Assembly: GCF_014654365.1 (NCBI RefSeq)
Contig: NZ_BNAY01000010.1
Coordinates: 124,001-188,000, forward strand
Length of the DNA stretch: 64,000 bases
DNA from: Amycolatopsis oliviviridis
Lineage (GTDB): Bacteria; Actinomycetota; Actinomycetes; Mycobacteriales; Pseudonocardiaceae
Direction of reading: 5' to 3'
The notes under the pieces were generated by a model. That model saw nothing but the letters and a program-made list of their open reading frames with translations. It was not told the DNA's origin and did not search any database. How positions within the stretch are numbered: the stretch's first letter is position 1; every line of letters starts with the position of its first letter. Positions 19,102 to 28,351 of the stretch are shown here, piece by piece. Both the position numbers and the translations under genes were made by a program.

Positions 19102-20091
19102 ATGGCCCTCGAAGCGCGCACACTGACCCTGCACGGGCAGGAAATCCGGCTGCGGGAATACCTTCCGTCCACAAAGGACATCACCGGCGAACCGATCGTG
19201 CTGCTGCACGGGATCTCGGGCAGCGGTGAGACCTGGGCCCCGCTGCTCGACCACTTCGAGCGGACCGGGTTCGGGCGCCGCGTCCTCGCCCCCGACCTTC
19301 CCGGCCACGGCGATTCGGGGGCACCGCGGGCCGACTACGGCCTCGGCGCGATGGCCAGCGTCGTCCGCGATCTCCTCGCGCTCACCGGGAACCGGCACGC
19401 GACCATAGCCGGGCACTCGCTCGGCGGCGGGATCGCGATGCAGTTCGCCTACCAGTTCCCGGAGATGTGCGCCCGGCTGGTGCTCGTGGGCAGCGCCGGA
19501 CTCGGCCCGCAGGTGACCCCGGTCCTGCGCGCGACGGCGCTGCCGGGGTCCAAGGCGACCCTGACCGTCGCGGTCAACCCGGTCACCGTCGCGCTCGCGC
19601 GCGGGCTCGCCGCGGCCTGCCGCGCGCTCGGCGGGAAGCTCTCCCCCGAGACCAGGGAGCTGACCCGGCACCTCGCGTCGCTGGCCGATCCGGGCAGGCG
19701 GCGGGCGTTCCTGTTCATCGCGCGAAGCCTGATCGACCTCCGCGGCCAGCGCGCGAGCGCGATCGACAAGCTCTACCTCGCCAGGGAGGTGCCGACGCTC
19801 GTCGTCTGGGGCGCACACGATCCGCTCATCCCGGTCGCCCACGGCAGAAGGACGGCCGAACTGCTGCCGGACAGCCGCTTGACGGTGTTCGAAAATGCGA
19901 AACACTTTCCACATGTGGCCGACCCGGCCCGGTTCGGCGGCGAGCTCGAACGCTTCCTCGCCGAGACCGCGCCCGCCCGGTTGAGCCTGGACGAGGTCGT
20001 CGAGGTGCTCATCCGCGCCAGCGAGGCGGCGGAGGCGCTCGAGAAGGTCCCGGAAAAGTTGTCATCCGGACGCCATCTGAGGCCTGCCTAA
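19102..20091 (+). CDS. Alpha/beta hydrolase
   Basis: 329 residues. Canonical fold markers: HGISGSGETW (oxyanion region), DLPGHGDSG, nucleophile elbow GHSLGGG, then WGAHDPLIPV (acid Asp) and NAKHFPHV (His). A 45-residue C-terminal tail after the fold is helical and charged. ATG with AAAGGCGGG upstream. It hydrolyses an ester, epoxide or C-C bond; the substrate is unknown. It lies between PucR paralogues 2 and 3, all on the plus strand, so it may be a target of these regulators (inference from position only). Confidence 0.88.
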   Translation: MALEARTLTLHGQEIRLREYLPSTKDITGEPIVLLHGISGSGETWAPLLDHFERTGFGRRVLAPDLPGHGDSGAPRADYGLGAMASVVRDLLALTGNRHATIAGHSLGGGIAMQFAYQFPEMCARLVLVGSAGLGPQVTPVLRATALPGSKATLTVAVNPVTVALARGLAAACRALGGKLSPETRELTRHLASLADPGRRRAFLFIARSLIDLRGQRASAIDKLYLAREVPTLVVWGAHDPLIPVAHGRRTAELLPDSRLTVFENAKHFPHVADPARFGGELERFLAETAPARLSLDEVVEVLIRASEAAEALEKVPEKLSSGRHLRPA

Positions 20092-20268
20092 ATGTCACTC
20101 GCCACCGGATCGGACCACCCGTTCGGGTGTAGTCCATCCAGGTGGCCGATCAAGGCCCCGCCAGCCGTTGACAGTCCTCTCAGCCGGATTTTATGTTGCG
20201 TGAGCCACAAAATCTGGATCGGCTTCACCGTTGAAGAGGCTGATTTTGTTGCCAGCAAGGATAAAAAC

Positions 20269-21621
20269 ATGACCGACTTGGATACCGGATTCTCGCGGCA
20301 CGACCTGCGGACCGCACGGCCCGAACCCGACGTGCGTCACCCCGCCAACCCGCACCGCCAGCCACCGGGTCCGGTCCAGCGACCGCGCGCCTTCACGCCG
20401 GCACCGAGAACCCCTGTGGAGAACCGACCTGTGCGCAGCACCGGTGCGAACGGCCTCTGGGCGTCACTGCCCAGGGACATGGGCGAGCGGTTCCGGCCGC
20501 GAGCCGACCCCTTGGCACGAGCCATCCTCCAGGAGGTGCAACGAGCCGTCCCCGAGTACGCGCAGCCGTTGGAAGGCGCGTTCGGACAGATCATCACGCA
20601 GGGTATCCGTCAGGCGATCCTGCACTGCCTCGATACCGTCGGTCAGGGGACGGCCTCGCTCGACAAGTGGTCGGCGGTGTTCCGCAACCTCGGAAGGGTC
20701 GAGTTCAAGGAGGGCCGCAGCCTCGACTGCCTGCAGACGGCGTACCGCGTCGGCGGTCGCGTCGCGTGGCGGCACGTTTCGGAATTCGGGCAGGCGATCG
20801 GAGCGGACGCCGATCTCCTGTGCACCGCGGCCGAAGCGATCTTCGCCTACGTGGACGAGATTTCCGCACTGTCCATCGAGGGCTACACGGCCGCGCAGGA
20901 GCGGGCCGCGGGCACCAGGGCCAGACGCAGGCGCCGGCTGCTCGAACTGATGCTCTCCGACCCGCCGTCCTCACCGCAGTCGATCGCGTCCCAGGCCGCC
21001 AACGCCCAGTGGGCGATGCCCGCCGAGGTCACGGTCGTCGCGCTCGAACGCCGGCTCGGCCCGGCGGATCCCGACAGCGCCGACCTGGACGCCGACGTCC
21101 TGGTCGACTTCGAAGGTCCCAAACCCTGTCTCGTCACCGGGGACCCCGAAAAGCACCTGAAGGACCTCGCCGAACGGCTTCCCGGCTGGCGAGCGGTGAT
21201 CGGCCCGGCCGTGCGGCTCACCGAGGCGCCGCGCTCCCTGCTGTGGGCACGCCGCACGCTGCGGCTGGTCCAGCGCGGGGTCCTGCCGGACAACCCGGTC
21301 ACGCGGTACAGCGACCACCTGTCCACCCTGTGGCTGCTCGCCGACGAGTTCCTGGTCCGTGAGCTGTGCACGCGCAGCCTCGCCCCGTTCGACGACCTCA
21401 CCCCCAAACAGCGGGCGCGGCTCGGGGAGACGTTGCTGATCTGGCTGCAGTCGCGGGGCAGCGCACCGGAGATCGCGAAGAAGCTCAAGGTCCACCCGCA
21501 GACCGTCCGGTACCGCATGCACCAGCTCATCGATCTCTTCGGCGACCGGTTGAACAACGCCGACGACCGGCTCGACATGGAGATCGCCCTGCGCGCGGAG
21601 GCCCTGCTCGCCGACGACTGA
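20269..21621 (+). CDS. PucR-type regulator, paralogue 3 of 4
   Basis: 450 residues from the ATG at 20269, which has an AAGGA site at the right distance; the in-frame frame upstream overlaps the leader after the hydrolase stop. An extra charged, Pro-rich N-terminal region (about 60 residues) precedes the shared GLWASLPRDMGERFRPR block. The sensor domain contains NLGRVEFKEGRSLDCLQTAY. The HTH is EIAKKLKVHPQTVRYRMHQL, ending NNADDRLDMEIALR. A putative transcription factor. The next PucR gene follows after 32 bp, suggesting an operon of two regulators. Confidence 0.88.
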   Translation: MTDLDTGFSRHDLRTARPEPDVRHPANPHRQPPGPVQRPRAFTPAPRTPVENRPVRSTGANGLWASLPRDMGERFRPRADPLARAILQEVQRAVPEYAQPLEGAFGQIITQGIRQAILHCLDTVGQGTASLDKWSAVFRNLGRVEFKEGRSLDCLQTAYRVGGRVAWRHVSEFGQAIGADADLLCTAAEAIFAYVDEISALSIEGYTAAQERAAGTRARRRRRLLELMLSDPPSSPQSIASQAANAQWAMPAEVTVVALERRLGPADPDSADLDADVLVDFEGPKPCLVTGDPEKHLKDLAERLPGWRAVIGPAVRLTEAPRSLLWARRTLRLVQRGVLPDNPVTRYSDHLSTLWLLADEFLVRELCTRSLAPFDDLTPKQRARLGETLLIWLQSRGSAPEIAKKLKVHPQTVRYRMHQLIDLFGDRLNNADDRLDMEIALRAEALLADD

Positions 21622-21653
21622 CCAGCGTTTCCCACTCACAACGAGGTGACGAG

Positions 21654-22898
21654 GTGACCCGACCGCAGGATGGTCGCAGCGGGGTCGAGGCGACATACGG
21701 CCCGCTCCTCACGCCCGCTCGGCCCGGAGGGTCGAGCGGGCGTCCGGTCCAGCTCTGGGCGCTGTTGCCGAGAGAGCTGGCGACCGTGTTCCGGCCGGTG
21801 CTGGCCGACGTGGCCGGGGAGGTGGTCCGCGAGATCCAGCGGACCATCCCCGACTACGCGCGGCCGCTGGACGGCGCGTTCGGGAAGGCGCTCAAGACCG
21901 GCGTCCAGATGGCGTTCCTGCAGTTCGTGGAGCGGATCGGGAACCCGGAAGCACCGTCGGAAGACCGCCGGACCGTGTTCCTGAGCCTGGGTGTCCAGGA
22001 GTTCCACCAGGGCCGCAACGTCGACGTCCTCCAGGCGGCGTACCGGGTCGGCGCCAGGGTGACGTGGCGCCGGGTGGCCGAGGCCGGGCGCCGCGCGGGA
22101 GTGCCTTCGGCGACGCTGTGCCTTCTCGCGGAAGCCATCTTCGCCTACATCGACGAGCTGTCGGCGCTGTCGGTCGAGGGGCACGCGGAGGCGCGGGAGA
22201 AGGCCGCCGGCGCCCTGGAACGTCGCCGGCACCGGCTGATGGAGCTCCTGCTCGCCGAGCCGCCGTCACCGCCCGAGGTCGTCAAACACGCCGCCGACCT
22301 GGCCCGCTGGCAGCTGCCGGACCTGCTCGTCGCCGTCGCTCTCGACCAGCCCTCGGACGAGACCCCGTCGGCCGCCACGACCGCGCTGGCCGACTTCGAG
22401 AGCACGTCCCCCTGTCTGCTTCTTCCCGCTCCACAACCGGACGAACGAGAGCAATTCGCCGAAGACCTGGCGGGCTGGCGGGCCGCGATCGGCCCCGCCG
22501 TCCCGCCCGCCTTCGCCGCGCGCTCACTGCGAGCGGCGCGAGAGGCCCTCCGGCTCGTCGATTCCGGCGCGCTCGCCGACGAGCCCGTGACGTGGTGCGT
22601 CGACCATCTTTCGCGGCTGTGGCTGCTCAAGGAACCGTTCCTGGCCGCCGAACTGGTCCGGGAACGGCTCGGTCCGTTGGCCGGGTTGACCGGGAAACAG
22701 CACTCGCGCCTGGCCGGGACGCTGCTGGCGTGGCTGGAGACGTGCGGGAACGTCCGCGAGGTGGCGGAGCGGCTCGCGGTGCATCCGCAGACGGTGCGGT
22801 CCCGCGCCCAGGAGCTGGAGGCACTGTTCGCGGATGGGCTGCGGGATCCGGAACGGCGGTTCGAGATGATCCTGGCCTTACGAGCCGCCCCCTCCTGA
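21654..22898 (+). CDS. PucR-type regulator, paralogue 4 of 4
   Basis: 414 residues from the GTG at 21654 (GAGG upstream, 32 bp after the previous PucR stop). It begins after a short Gly/Arg-rich stretch with VQLWALLPRELATVFRP. Sensor block LGVQEFHQGRNVDVLQAAY, central domain, and HTH EVAERLAVHPQTVRSRAQEL with DGLRDPERRFEMILALR at the end. It is the last gene of this plus-strand run and converges on the mce locus, separated from it by an inverted-repeat array. Confidence 0.88.
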   Translation: MTRPQDGRSGVEATYGPLLTPARPGGSSGRPVQLWALLPRELATVFRPVLADVAGEVVREIQRTIPDYARPLDGAFGKALKTGVQMAFLQFVERIGNPEAPSEDRRTVFLSLGVQEFHQGRNVDVLQAAYRVGARVTWRRVAEAGRRAGVPSATLCLLAEAIFAYIDELSALSVEGHAEAREKAAGALERRRHRLMELLLAEPPSPPEVVKHAADLARWQLPDLLVAVALDQPSDETPSAATTALADFESTSPCLLLPAPQPDEREQFAEDLAGWRAAIGPAVPPAFAARSLRAAREALRLVDSGALADEPVTWCVDHLSRLWLLKEPFLAAELVRERLGPLAGLTGKQHSRLAGTLLAWLETCGNVREVAERLAVHPQTVRSRAQELEALFADGLRDPERRFEMILALRAAPS

Positions 22899-22933
22899 CG
22901 TCTGCGCCCCAGGCAACGTTCACGGAGGCGTGA

Positions 22934-23025
22934 CTCGCGTGCTTGGAGCCGTAACTCACGTGTTTGAAGGCGGAACTCGAGTGTGCGGTCTCTGAGCACG
23001 CGAGTTACGGCTCCAAGCACGCGAG
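22934..23025. repeat. Convergent-gap array with 24-bp inverted repeat
   Basis: Degenerate units of about 21-23 nt, such as CTCGCGTGCTTGGAGCCG, are repeated across 22930-23060 and then appear in reverse complement. The outer arms 22934-22957 and 23002-23025 are perfectly complementary (24 bp, 44-nt loop). A related array occupies 36945-37120, also between convergent genes. Confidence 0.75.
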
Positions 23026-23063
23026 ATCCGGCTCTGAGCACGCGAGTTCGGGACTCGCGCCCT

Positions 23064-23089
23064 TCCGCATTTAGAGGACGAAATGCGGA
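23064..23089. terminator. Hairpin after the mce operon
   Basis: Stem TCCGCATTT (23064-23072) and AAATGCGGA (23081-23089) around an 8-nt loop, five bases beyond the stop of the last minus-strand mce-operon gene. Probably its terminator. Confidence 0.6.
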
Positions 23090-23094
23090 GGGGG

Positions 23095-23727
23095 TCAAGC
23101 GGCGGCGAGGGCGGTGATTCGCCAGCGGCCGTCGGAACGTTCGGCGCTCACGCTCAGCTGGGCCGCACCGGTACTGCTCTGCCCGTCCCCGCGCACGCCG
23201 GTCTGGTCCAGGAACACCAGCAGCGACGCCCGGTCCCCGTCGAGGACCTTGACGCCCGAGACCACCGGAGTCGACGTCACGACCAGCTTCTGCTCCGCCG
23301 CCAGCCCCCGGACCTGTGCGAACAGCTGGTCGTACTGCCCGAGCGCCGGCCCGGTCAGGACCTCTTTCGCGGCTCGCTCGCTCTTGGCGGGATCGTCGTA
23401 GCGGTAGGAGAAGACCGTGCCGAGCGCCTTGCCGACCTGGTCGCTCACCTCCGCGGTGGTGGCGACGTCGGTCAACGCGGTGTTGTGCGCCAGGACCGAC
23501 GTCGCGTCCCGCGCTTCGATCGCGAACCACCCCGCGAGGCCCGCCATCACCACCGCGACCGCGAGGGACGCCACGGCGGCCCGCCGCCGCACCGGAACGA
23601 CGACGACCGGAGCCGAAGTGTCCTCGGGAACTTCTTCGGGAGGTTCGAGGACGCGGGTGCTCCCGCCCATTTTCCCGGCCACCTTCACGGTGCGCCGCGC
23701 CGGTTTGACGGCTCGTTTCGTGCTCAT
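23095..23727 (-). CDS. Mce-associated membrane protein, distal
   Basis: 210 residues, ATG at 23727 with GGAGGA upstream. A basic, Pro-rich cytoplasmic segment of about 45 residues is followed by one transmembrane helix (AAVASLAVAVVMAGLAGW) and an extracellular domain of the SnoaL-like Mas type (TTAEVSDQVGKALGTVFSYRY...GRWRITAL). Mce-associated proteins stabilise or assist Mce transporter complexes in mycobacteria. It is the last gene of the mce operon, 11 bp after the preceding Mas gene. Confidence 0.87.
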   Translation of the reverse strand: MSTKRAVKPARRTVKVAGKMGGSTRVLEPPEEVPEDTSAPVVVVPVRRRAAVASLAVAVVMAGLAGWFAIEARDATSVLAHNTALTDVATTAEVSDQVGKALGTVFSYRYDDPAKSERAAKEVLTGPALGQYDQLFAQVRGLAAEQKLVVTSTPVVSGVKVLDGDRASLLVFLDQTGVRGDGQSSTGAAQLSVSAERSDGRWRITALAAA

Positions 23728-23738
23728 CCCGTCCTCCG

Positions 23739-24251
23739 TCAGGGCTTTCCGGTGTCGGTCACCGGCACCTGGCCGAGCGACGTGACGCGCCACCCGTCCG
23801 GTGTCCGGTTCAGGGCGGCGCGGAACCGGTTGTGCTTGGTCACGGCTTCCCCGCCTTCGGGCCGGACTTCGAGCTCGACCGAGGCGATGACCTCGGCGGT
23901 CCCGCCGCCGCTGTCCACTTCGGTCACCGCGGCGTCGACGACCCGGCCGGTGGTGACGGTCTTCGCCTGGCCGATCCGGCCGAGCCCGCCTTCCCGGTCC
24001 CGCGCCAGTTCGTCGTGCAGCGCGCCGCCGGACAGGTTCAGCCAGTTCTGGTAGCCCTGCTCGGCCTGCCGGTAGTCCAAAGTGGTCAGTGCGGCCACGG
24101 ACTGTCTGCCCACCCGCAACGCCTCCTCGCGGATCGTGGCCCGCGCGACGCCGTCGTCCCGGCCCGCGTCCCACCACGAGTAGCCGAACCAGGCGGCGAG
24201 AGCGGTGGCCACCACCGCGAGCAGGACCGTGATCCGAGTGAGTCGCGTCAT
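23739..24251 (-). CDS. Mce-associated membrane protein, proximal
   Basis: 170 residues from the ATG at 24251 (GAAGGTGA upstream, 5 bp after mceF). One N-terminal transmembrane helix (ITVLLAVVATALAAWFGYSW) and an extracellular domain containing ALTTLDYRQAEQGYQNWL and a final DGWRVTSLGQVPV, the pattern of Mas proteins in mce operons. It likely helps assemble or stabilise the transporter at the membrane. Confidence 0.87.
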   Translation of the reverse strand: MTRLTRITVLLAVVATALAAWFGYSWWDAGRDDGVARATIREEALRVGRQSVAALTTLDYRQAEQGYQNWLNLSGGALHDELARDREGGLGRIGQAKTVTTGRVVDAAVTEVDSGGGTAEVIASVELEVRPEGGEAVTKHNRFRAALNRTPDGWRVTSLGQVPVTDTGKP

Positions 24252-24256
24252 CGTCT

Positions 24257-25357
24257 TCACCTTCCCGGCACGTTCTGCGAGCCGCGCACGTTCGTCGGGT
24301 TGCCCTTGGGCAGGGCACAACGCGCCGCGGTGTTCAACGGGCGCGCCGACGTGTCGAGTCCGTCGCGATAGCCGGTGCCGTAGCCGGTCACACAGGGCGG
24401 CGGATCGAAGAACGTCAGCGAGAGCCCGACGTGCGCGCCGTCCGGCCCCATGATCGCGTGCCCCGCGGCGACCGCCTTCGGTGCCGTGACCAGCAGTTGC
24501 TCCATGCCGTCCTGCCGCGTTTCCAGCACGTCCGCGGTGGTCAGCAGATTCGCCAGCAGGATGCCGAGGCTCGGGCCGGTTTCCCGCAGCAGCGTGCTGA
24601 CCTCGTTCGCGGCCGCCGGCACGGCCGGGATCAGCCGTCGCAGATCCCCGTCGGAGTTCTTCAGCGTCGCGGCCAGCAGTTTCGCGTTGGCGCCGAACGA
24701 GCGGATCGCGTCCGCCTGCGAGACCTGGGTGTCGAGCACGGTCTGCGCGTCGGTCACGAACCTCGTCAGCGGACCGACGTGCGCGCTCGCCTCCCGCACG
24801 AACTCGATCCCCCGCCCGACGAGCTGGTCCAGCGCCGGGCCCGCGTCGGTGGTCGCGTTGTACAGCTCGTCGACCACGGTCCGCAGGGCCGGTTTCGGCA
24901 CCGAATTGGCGAACGAGTCCACACTGGACAGGACGACGTCCACCGGGAGCGGGATCTTCGTGTCCGCCTCGGAGATCACCGAACCGTCCTGCAACACGGC
25001 ACCGTCACCGCGACGAGGCCGCAGGTCGACGTACTGCTCGCCGACGGCGGATCGGTTGGCCACGACGGCTTCGGTGTCCGCGGGCACCTCCGGGCCGCCC
25101 GGGTCGATGTCGAGGTCCACTTCCATCCCGGACGCGGTCAGCCGCAGGTCGCCGACGCGGCCGATCGGCACGCCCCGGTAGGTGACCTCGGCGTTGCTGA
25201 AGATGCCGCCACCGGTGGGGAGCCGGACTTTGACGGTGTACCCGCGGTCGAGCACCAGCTTGTCCAATCCGGCGTACGTCGCACCGACGTAGGCGATGCC
25301 GAGGACGGCGATGACCACGAAGACCACCAGCTGGACACGGACGAACCTGGTCAGCAT
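24257..25357 (-). CDS. mceF: MceF, MlaD-domain substrate-binding subunit
   Basis: 366 residues. N-terminal transmembrane anchor, then the MlaD/Mce domain (about 38-115: YTVKVRLPTGGGIFSNAEVT, RGVPIGRVGDL, GEQYVDLRP), then the long helical region that forms the Mce needle. The C terminus is Cys-containing and disordered (PPCVTGYGTGYRDG). Mce subunits form a hexameric tunnel that carries lipids from the outer envelope to the YrbE permease. Its ATG (25357) overlaps the mceE stop. It is the sixth and last Mce subunit in the operon. Confidence 0.93.
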   Translation of the reverse strand: MLTRFVRVQLVVFVVIAVLGIAYVGATYAGLDKLVLDRGYTVKVRLPTGGGIFSNAEVTYRGVPIGRVGDLRLTASGMEVDLDIDPGGPEVPADTEAVVANRSAVGEQYVDLRPRRGDGAVLQDGSVISEADTKIPLPVDVVLSSVDSFANSVPKPALRTVVDELYNATTDAGPALDQLVGRGIEFVREASAHVGPLTRFVTDAQTVLDTQVSQADAIRSFGANAKLLAATLKNSDGDLRRLIPAVPAAANEVSTLLRETGPSLGILLANLLTTADVLETRQDGMEQLLVTAPKAVAAGHAIMGPDGAHVGLSLTFFDPPPCVTGYGTGYRDGLDTSARPLNTAARCALPKGNPTNVRGSQNVPGR

Positions 25358-26340
25358 CAGCGACCACCGCTGTTCTTGAAGGTCAGGAACGTGTTCAGGT
25401 AGTCACCGCGGATGGCTTCGAGGGCGGCATCGGGGAACGGGAACGTGAAGATCATCTCCATCGCTTTCGGCAGTTTGTCCCCGGAGTCGGCCAGCCGCCG
25501 CAGCAACGGTTCGAGCGCCTTGAGATCGGCGACGAGGTCGTCCTTGCTGCGGTTCACCGTGTCGACTGCGACCGACGTGAGCCCGTCCAGCGACTTCAGC
25601 ATCCCGACAAGTGCCTGCCGCTGCTGGTTCAGCACCTCGATCCCGGGGGTGAGGCCGTTCAGCGTCGCCTTGATCTCCTCGGTGTTCGCGTTCAGGGTCG
25701 CCGCGAGCTTGTTGACGCTCTCGATGGCGCGGGTGATCTCCGCCTTGTGCTCGTCGAGCCCGCGGACGAAGATGTCCAAATTGGACAGCAGGCTGCGGGC
25801 CGCGCTTTCCTTGCCGCCGAGCGCGTCGTTGAGTTCGCGGGTGATGTTCTGTACCTGCGCGACGCCTCCACCATTGAGCAGCAAGGAAAGCGCGCCGAAG
25901 ACCTCCTCGATCTCCGGGGTCAGCGACGACCCGGCGAGGGGGATCACCGCGCCGTCGGTCAGCCGCCCGTTCGGGGTGCCGTCGTCCGGTGGCGCCAGCT
26001 CGACGAACTTCTCGCCGAGGATGCTCGCCTGCCGCAACCGTGCGATGGCATTGGCAGGCAGGTTCACGTCGCCGTTGATCAGCAGGCCGACCACCGCGCT
26101 GCGGCCGTCCGGCGCCAGGTCGACCGTCCGCACCTGGCCGACCGGGACGTCGTTGACCTTCACCCCGGACTGCGGCACGAGATCCAGCACGTTGCTGAAA
26201 CTCGCGGTGACGTGGATCGGCCGCTCCCCCAGCGCGGCGCCGCCGGGCAACGGGATGTCGTAGACGTCGACGCCGCTGCTGCATCCGGTCGCGGCCAGCG
26301 TGAGGACCAGGACGGCCGCGCAGTTGAGCCGGGACTTCAT
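25357..26340 (-). CDS. mceE: MceE, lipoprotein Mce subunit
   Basis: 327 residues. Signal peptide with lipobox AATGC (Cys20), the hallmark of the LprK-type fifth subunit of mce operons. The MlaD domain follows (HVTASFSNVLDLVPQSGVKV, DVPVGQVRTVDL, GEKFVELAP), then a helical tube region to the C terminus. It anchors to the membrane outer leaflet by lipid and completes the hexameric lipid tunnel. The start overlaps the end of mceD by 4 bp. Confidence 0.93.
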   Translation of the reverse strand: MKSRLNCAAVLVLTLAATGCSSGVDVYDIPLPGGAALGERPIHVTASFSNVLDLVPQSGVKVNDVPVGQVRTVDLAPDGRSAVVGLLINGDVNLPANAIARLRQASILGEKFVELAPPDDGTPNGRLTDGAVIPLAGSSLTPEIEEVFGALSLLLNGGGVAQVQNITRELNDALGGKESAARSLLSNLDIFVRGLDEHKAEITRAIESVNKLAATLNANTEEIKATLNGLTPGIEVLNQQRQALVGMLKSLDGLTSVAVDTVNRSKDDLVADLKALEPLLRRLADSGDKLPKAMEMIFTFPFPDAALEAIRGDYLNTFLTFKNSGGR

Positions 26341-27341
26341 TTCGCCCCCGAGAATTCGGTGATGTTCCCTCGCCCGTCCAGCGTCCCGGCGCCCTGGTTG
26401 TACGCGCCGAGGACGTTCGCCAGCGCGTTCGGCGCGGCGTCGAGCGCCTCGCTCAGCGACGCCTTCTGCTGGCTGAGCACCTTGGTGATCTCGGCGAGCT
26501 TGTCCACATCGGACTTGACCTTGCCGCGGTTGTCCCTGATGAAGCCTTGGACGACGCTGAGCGCCTCGGTGAGTTCGGTCATCGCGCCGGAGAACTGGTC
26601 CCGCTGATCGGCCAGGACCTTGCTGATCGAGGAGATCTGCTGGATCGCCTCTTTCACCTTGCCGTCGTTCGAGGCGAGCATCGCGGTGAACTTGCTGATG
26701 TTGTCGACCGAGTTGAACAGGTCGTCCTTGGAATCGCTCGCCGTCCTGGCGAACTCGCCGAGGTTCTTGATCGCCTCGCCGAGTTTGCCGCCGTTGCCGT
26801 CGAGGTAGATCGCGGCCTTGGTCAGCACGTCGCTGACCGCGCCGTCGCGGTTGGCGCCTTTGGGTCCCAGCGCGGTCATCAGCTGGTTGAGGCTGCCGAG
26901 GAGTTCGTCGACCTCGACCGGGGTCACGGTGCGCTCGGGCGGGATCCGGGCGTCGCCGCCCAGCTCCGGCCCGCCGAGGTACACCGGCGTGAGCTGCACG
27001 TACCGGTCGGCGACCAGGCTCGGCGTGATCACGACGGCGCCGACGTCGGCGGGCAGTTTGACCTCGGGCCGCACCGCCATGGTCACCTCGACGTTCGTGC
27101 CCTTCGGCTCGACCTTGGTCACCGAACCGATCGGCACCCCGAGCACACGCACCTCGGTGTTCGGGTAGACCCCGACGGTCGCGGTGAAGTAGCCGGTGAG
27201 GACGCGGTCGGCCTGCCGCGTCAGCAGTGGCCAGGCCGCCGTCACGAGCAGCCCCGCGACGACGGCGAGCGCGAGCCGCCGCATCCAGGCCCGTCGCCGC
27301 GCGTGGGCCCCGAGATCGGACAGCGAGAAGTGGCGCCCCAT
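26337..27341 (-). CDS. mceD: MceD, MlaD-domain subunit
   Basis: 334 residues. A cytoplasmic basic segment, a transmembrane helix (LALAVVAGLLVTAAWPLL), the MlaD domain (YFTATVGVYPNTEVRVLGVP, VTKVEPKGTNVEVTM, ADRYVQLTP), then long helices with heptad-like spacing. Fourth subunit by position. The ATG at 27341 overlaps the mceC stop by one base. Its length is at the lower end for MceD because the Pro-rich tail seen in some mycobacterial homologues is missing. Confidence 0.92.
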   Translation of the reverse strand: MGRHFSLSDLGAHARRRAWMRRLALAVVAGLLVTAAWPLLTRQADRVLTGYFTATVGVYPNTEVRVLGVPIGSVTKVEPKGTNVEVTMAVRPEVKLPADVGAVVITPSLVADRYVQLTPVYLGGPELGGDARIPPERTVTPVEVDELLGSLNQLMTALGPKGANRDGAVSDVLTKAAIYLDGNGGKLGEAIKNLGEFARTASDSKDDLFNSVDNISKFTAMLASNDGKVKEAIQQISSISKVLADQRDQFSGAMTELTEALSVVQGFIRDNRGKVKSDVDKLAEITKVLSQQKASLSEALDAAPNALANVLGAYNQGAGTLDGRGNITEFSGAK

Positions 27342-28351
27342 CAGCGTCCCCCGTTCCTCGACGGCATGCAGCTGCCCGGCGTGCCGCCGGTCGGGACGAG
27401 CCCGCAGATGTAGGTGTCGATCCAGCGGCCGTTGCCGACCGCGTTGCCGAGCAGCCGGTAGAACGGCCCCGCCAGCCGCAGGCTCTCGTTGAGCTTGTCC
27501 TGGTTGCGCTGCAGGACCGTGGCGACGCGATCGAGCTGGTCGAGCGCGGGCCCGAGCGTCTTCTGGTTGTCCGCGACGAGTCCCTTGAGCTGGACCGACA
27601 GGTTCTTCACGCCGCTGAACAGCTTCGCGATGGCGTCCTTGCGCGCGTTGAGCTCCGTGAGCAGGGTGTTGCCGTCGCGGATCAGCGCCTCGATCTGCTG
27701 CGACCGGTCACCGAGCGTCTGGGAGACCTTGTTCGTGTTCTGGAACAGCTTCACCAGTTCCTCGTCGCGCGAGGCGAGGGTCTTGGACAGCGCGGTGATG
27801 CCGTCGAAGGCGGTCCGGACGTCCTGCGGTGTGGAGGCGCCGAGGGTTTCGGACAGCGTCCCGAACGCCTTCGCCAGCTGATCGGTGTCGATCGCGCCCA
27901 CCGTGTTCGCGAGATCGTTGAAGACCGCGGTGACGTCGTAAGGCGAACTCGTGCGCTCCACCGGGATCGGCTGGTCCGGGTCGAGTTCCGCGTTCCCGAC
28001 CGGGTCGATGACCAGGTTCTTCTGCCCCAGCAAGGTCTTGATCTTGATCGACGCGGTGGTGCGGTTGCCGATCCAGGTGTCCTTGACCCGGAACAGCACT
28101 TTCACCTTGGCGCCGTCCAGCAGGACGTCGGAGACCTCGCCGACCTTCACCCCGGCGACCCGGACCTCGTCGTTGCGTTTGAGGCCGGCGGCCTCGGTGA
28201 ACTCGGCCGCGTACGTGGTGCCGCCGCCGATCAGCGGCAGATCGTCGGAGAAGAAGGTCGCCGAGCCGGCGACGGCCATCAGCAGCGCCGTGACGGCACC
28301 GACGATGATCGGGTTGCGGGTGCGGAAAGGTTTGATCCTGGGCGCTTTCAC
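27341..28351 (-). CDS. mceC: MceC, MlaD-domain subunit
   Basis: 336 residues from the GTG at 28351, which overlaps the mceB stop by 4 bp; a longer frame exists but would sit inside mceB. Transmembrane anchor (IIVGAVTALLMAVAGSATFF), MlaD domain (TYAAEFTEAAGLKRNDEVRV, GVKVGEVSDVLL, QKNLVIDP) and helical tunnel region, ending in a Cys-containing tail. Third Mce subunit of the hexamer. Confidence 0.92.
   Translation of the reverse strand: MKAPRIKPFRTRNPIIVGAVTALLMAVAGSATFFSDDLPLIGGGTTYAAEFTEAAGLKRNDEVRVAGVKVGEVSDVLLDGAKVKVLFRVKDTWIGNRTTASIKIKTLLGQKNLVIDPVGNAELDPDQPIPVERTSSPYDVTAVFNDLANTVGAIDTDQLAKAFGTLSETLGASTPQDVRTAFDGITALSKTLASRDEELVKLFQNTNKVSQTLGDRSQQIEALIRDGNTLLTELNARKDAIAKLFSGVKNLSVQLKGLVADNQKTLGPALDQLDRVATVLQRNQDKLNESLRLAGPFYRLLGNAVGNGRWIDTYICGLVPTGGTPGSCMPSRNGGR

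Noticed and set aside
22930..23060. CRISPR-like appearance of the CTCGCGTG repeat array
   Set aside because: Units are degenerate, abut without unique spacers, switch orientation within the array, and no cas genes are present.
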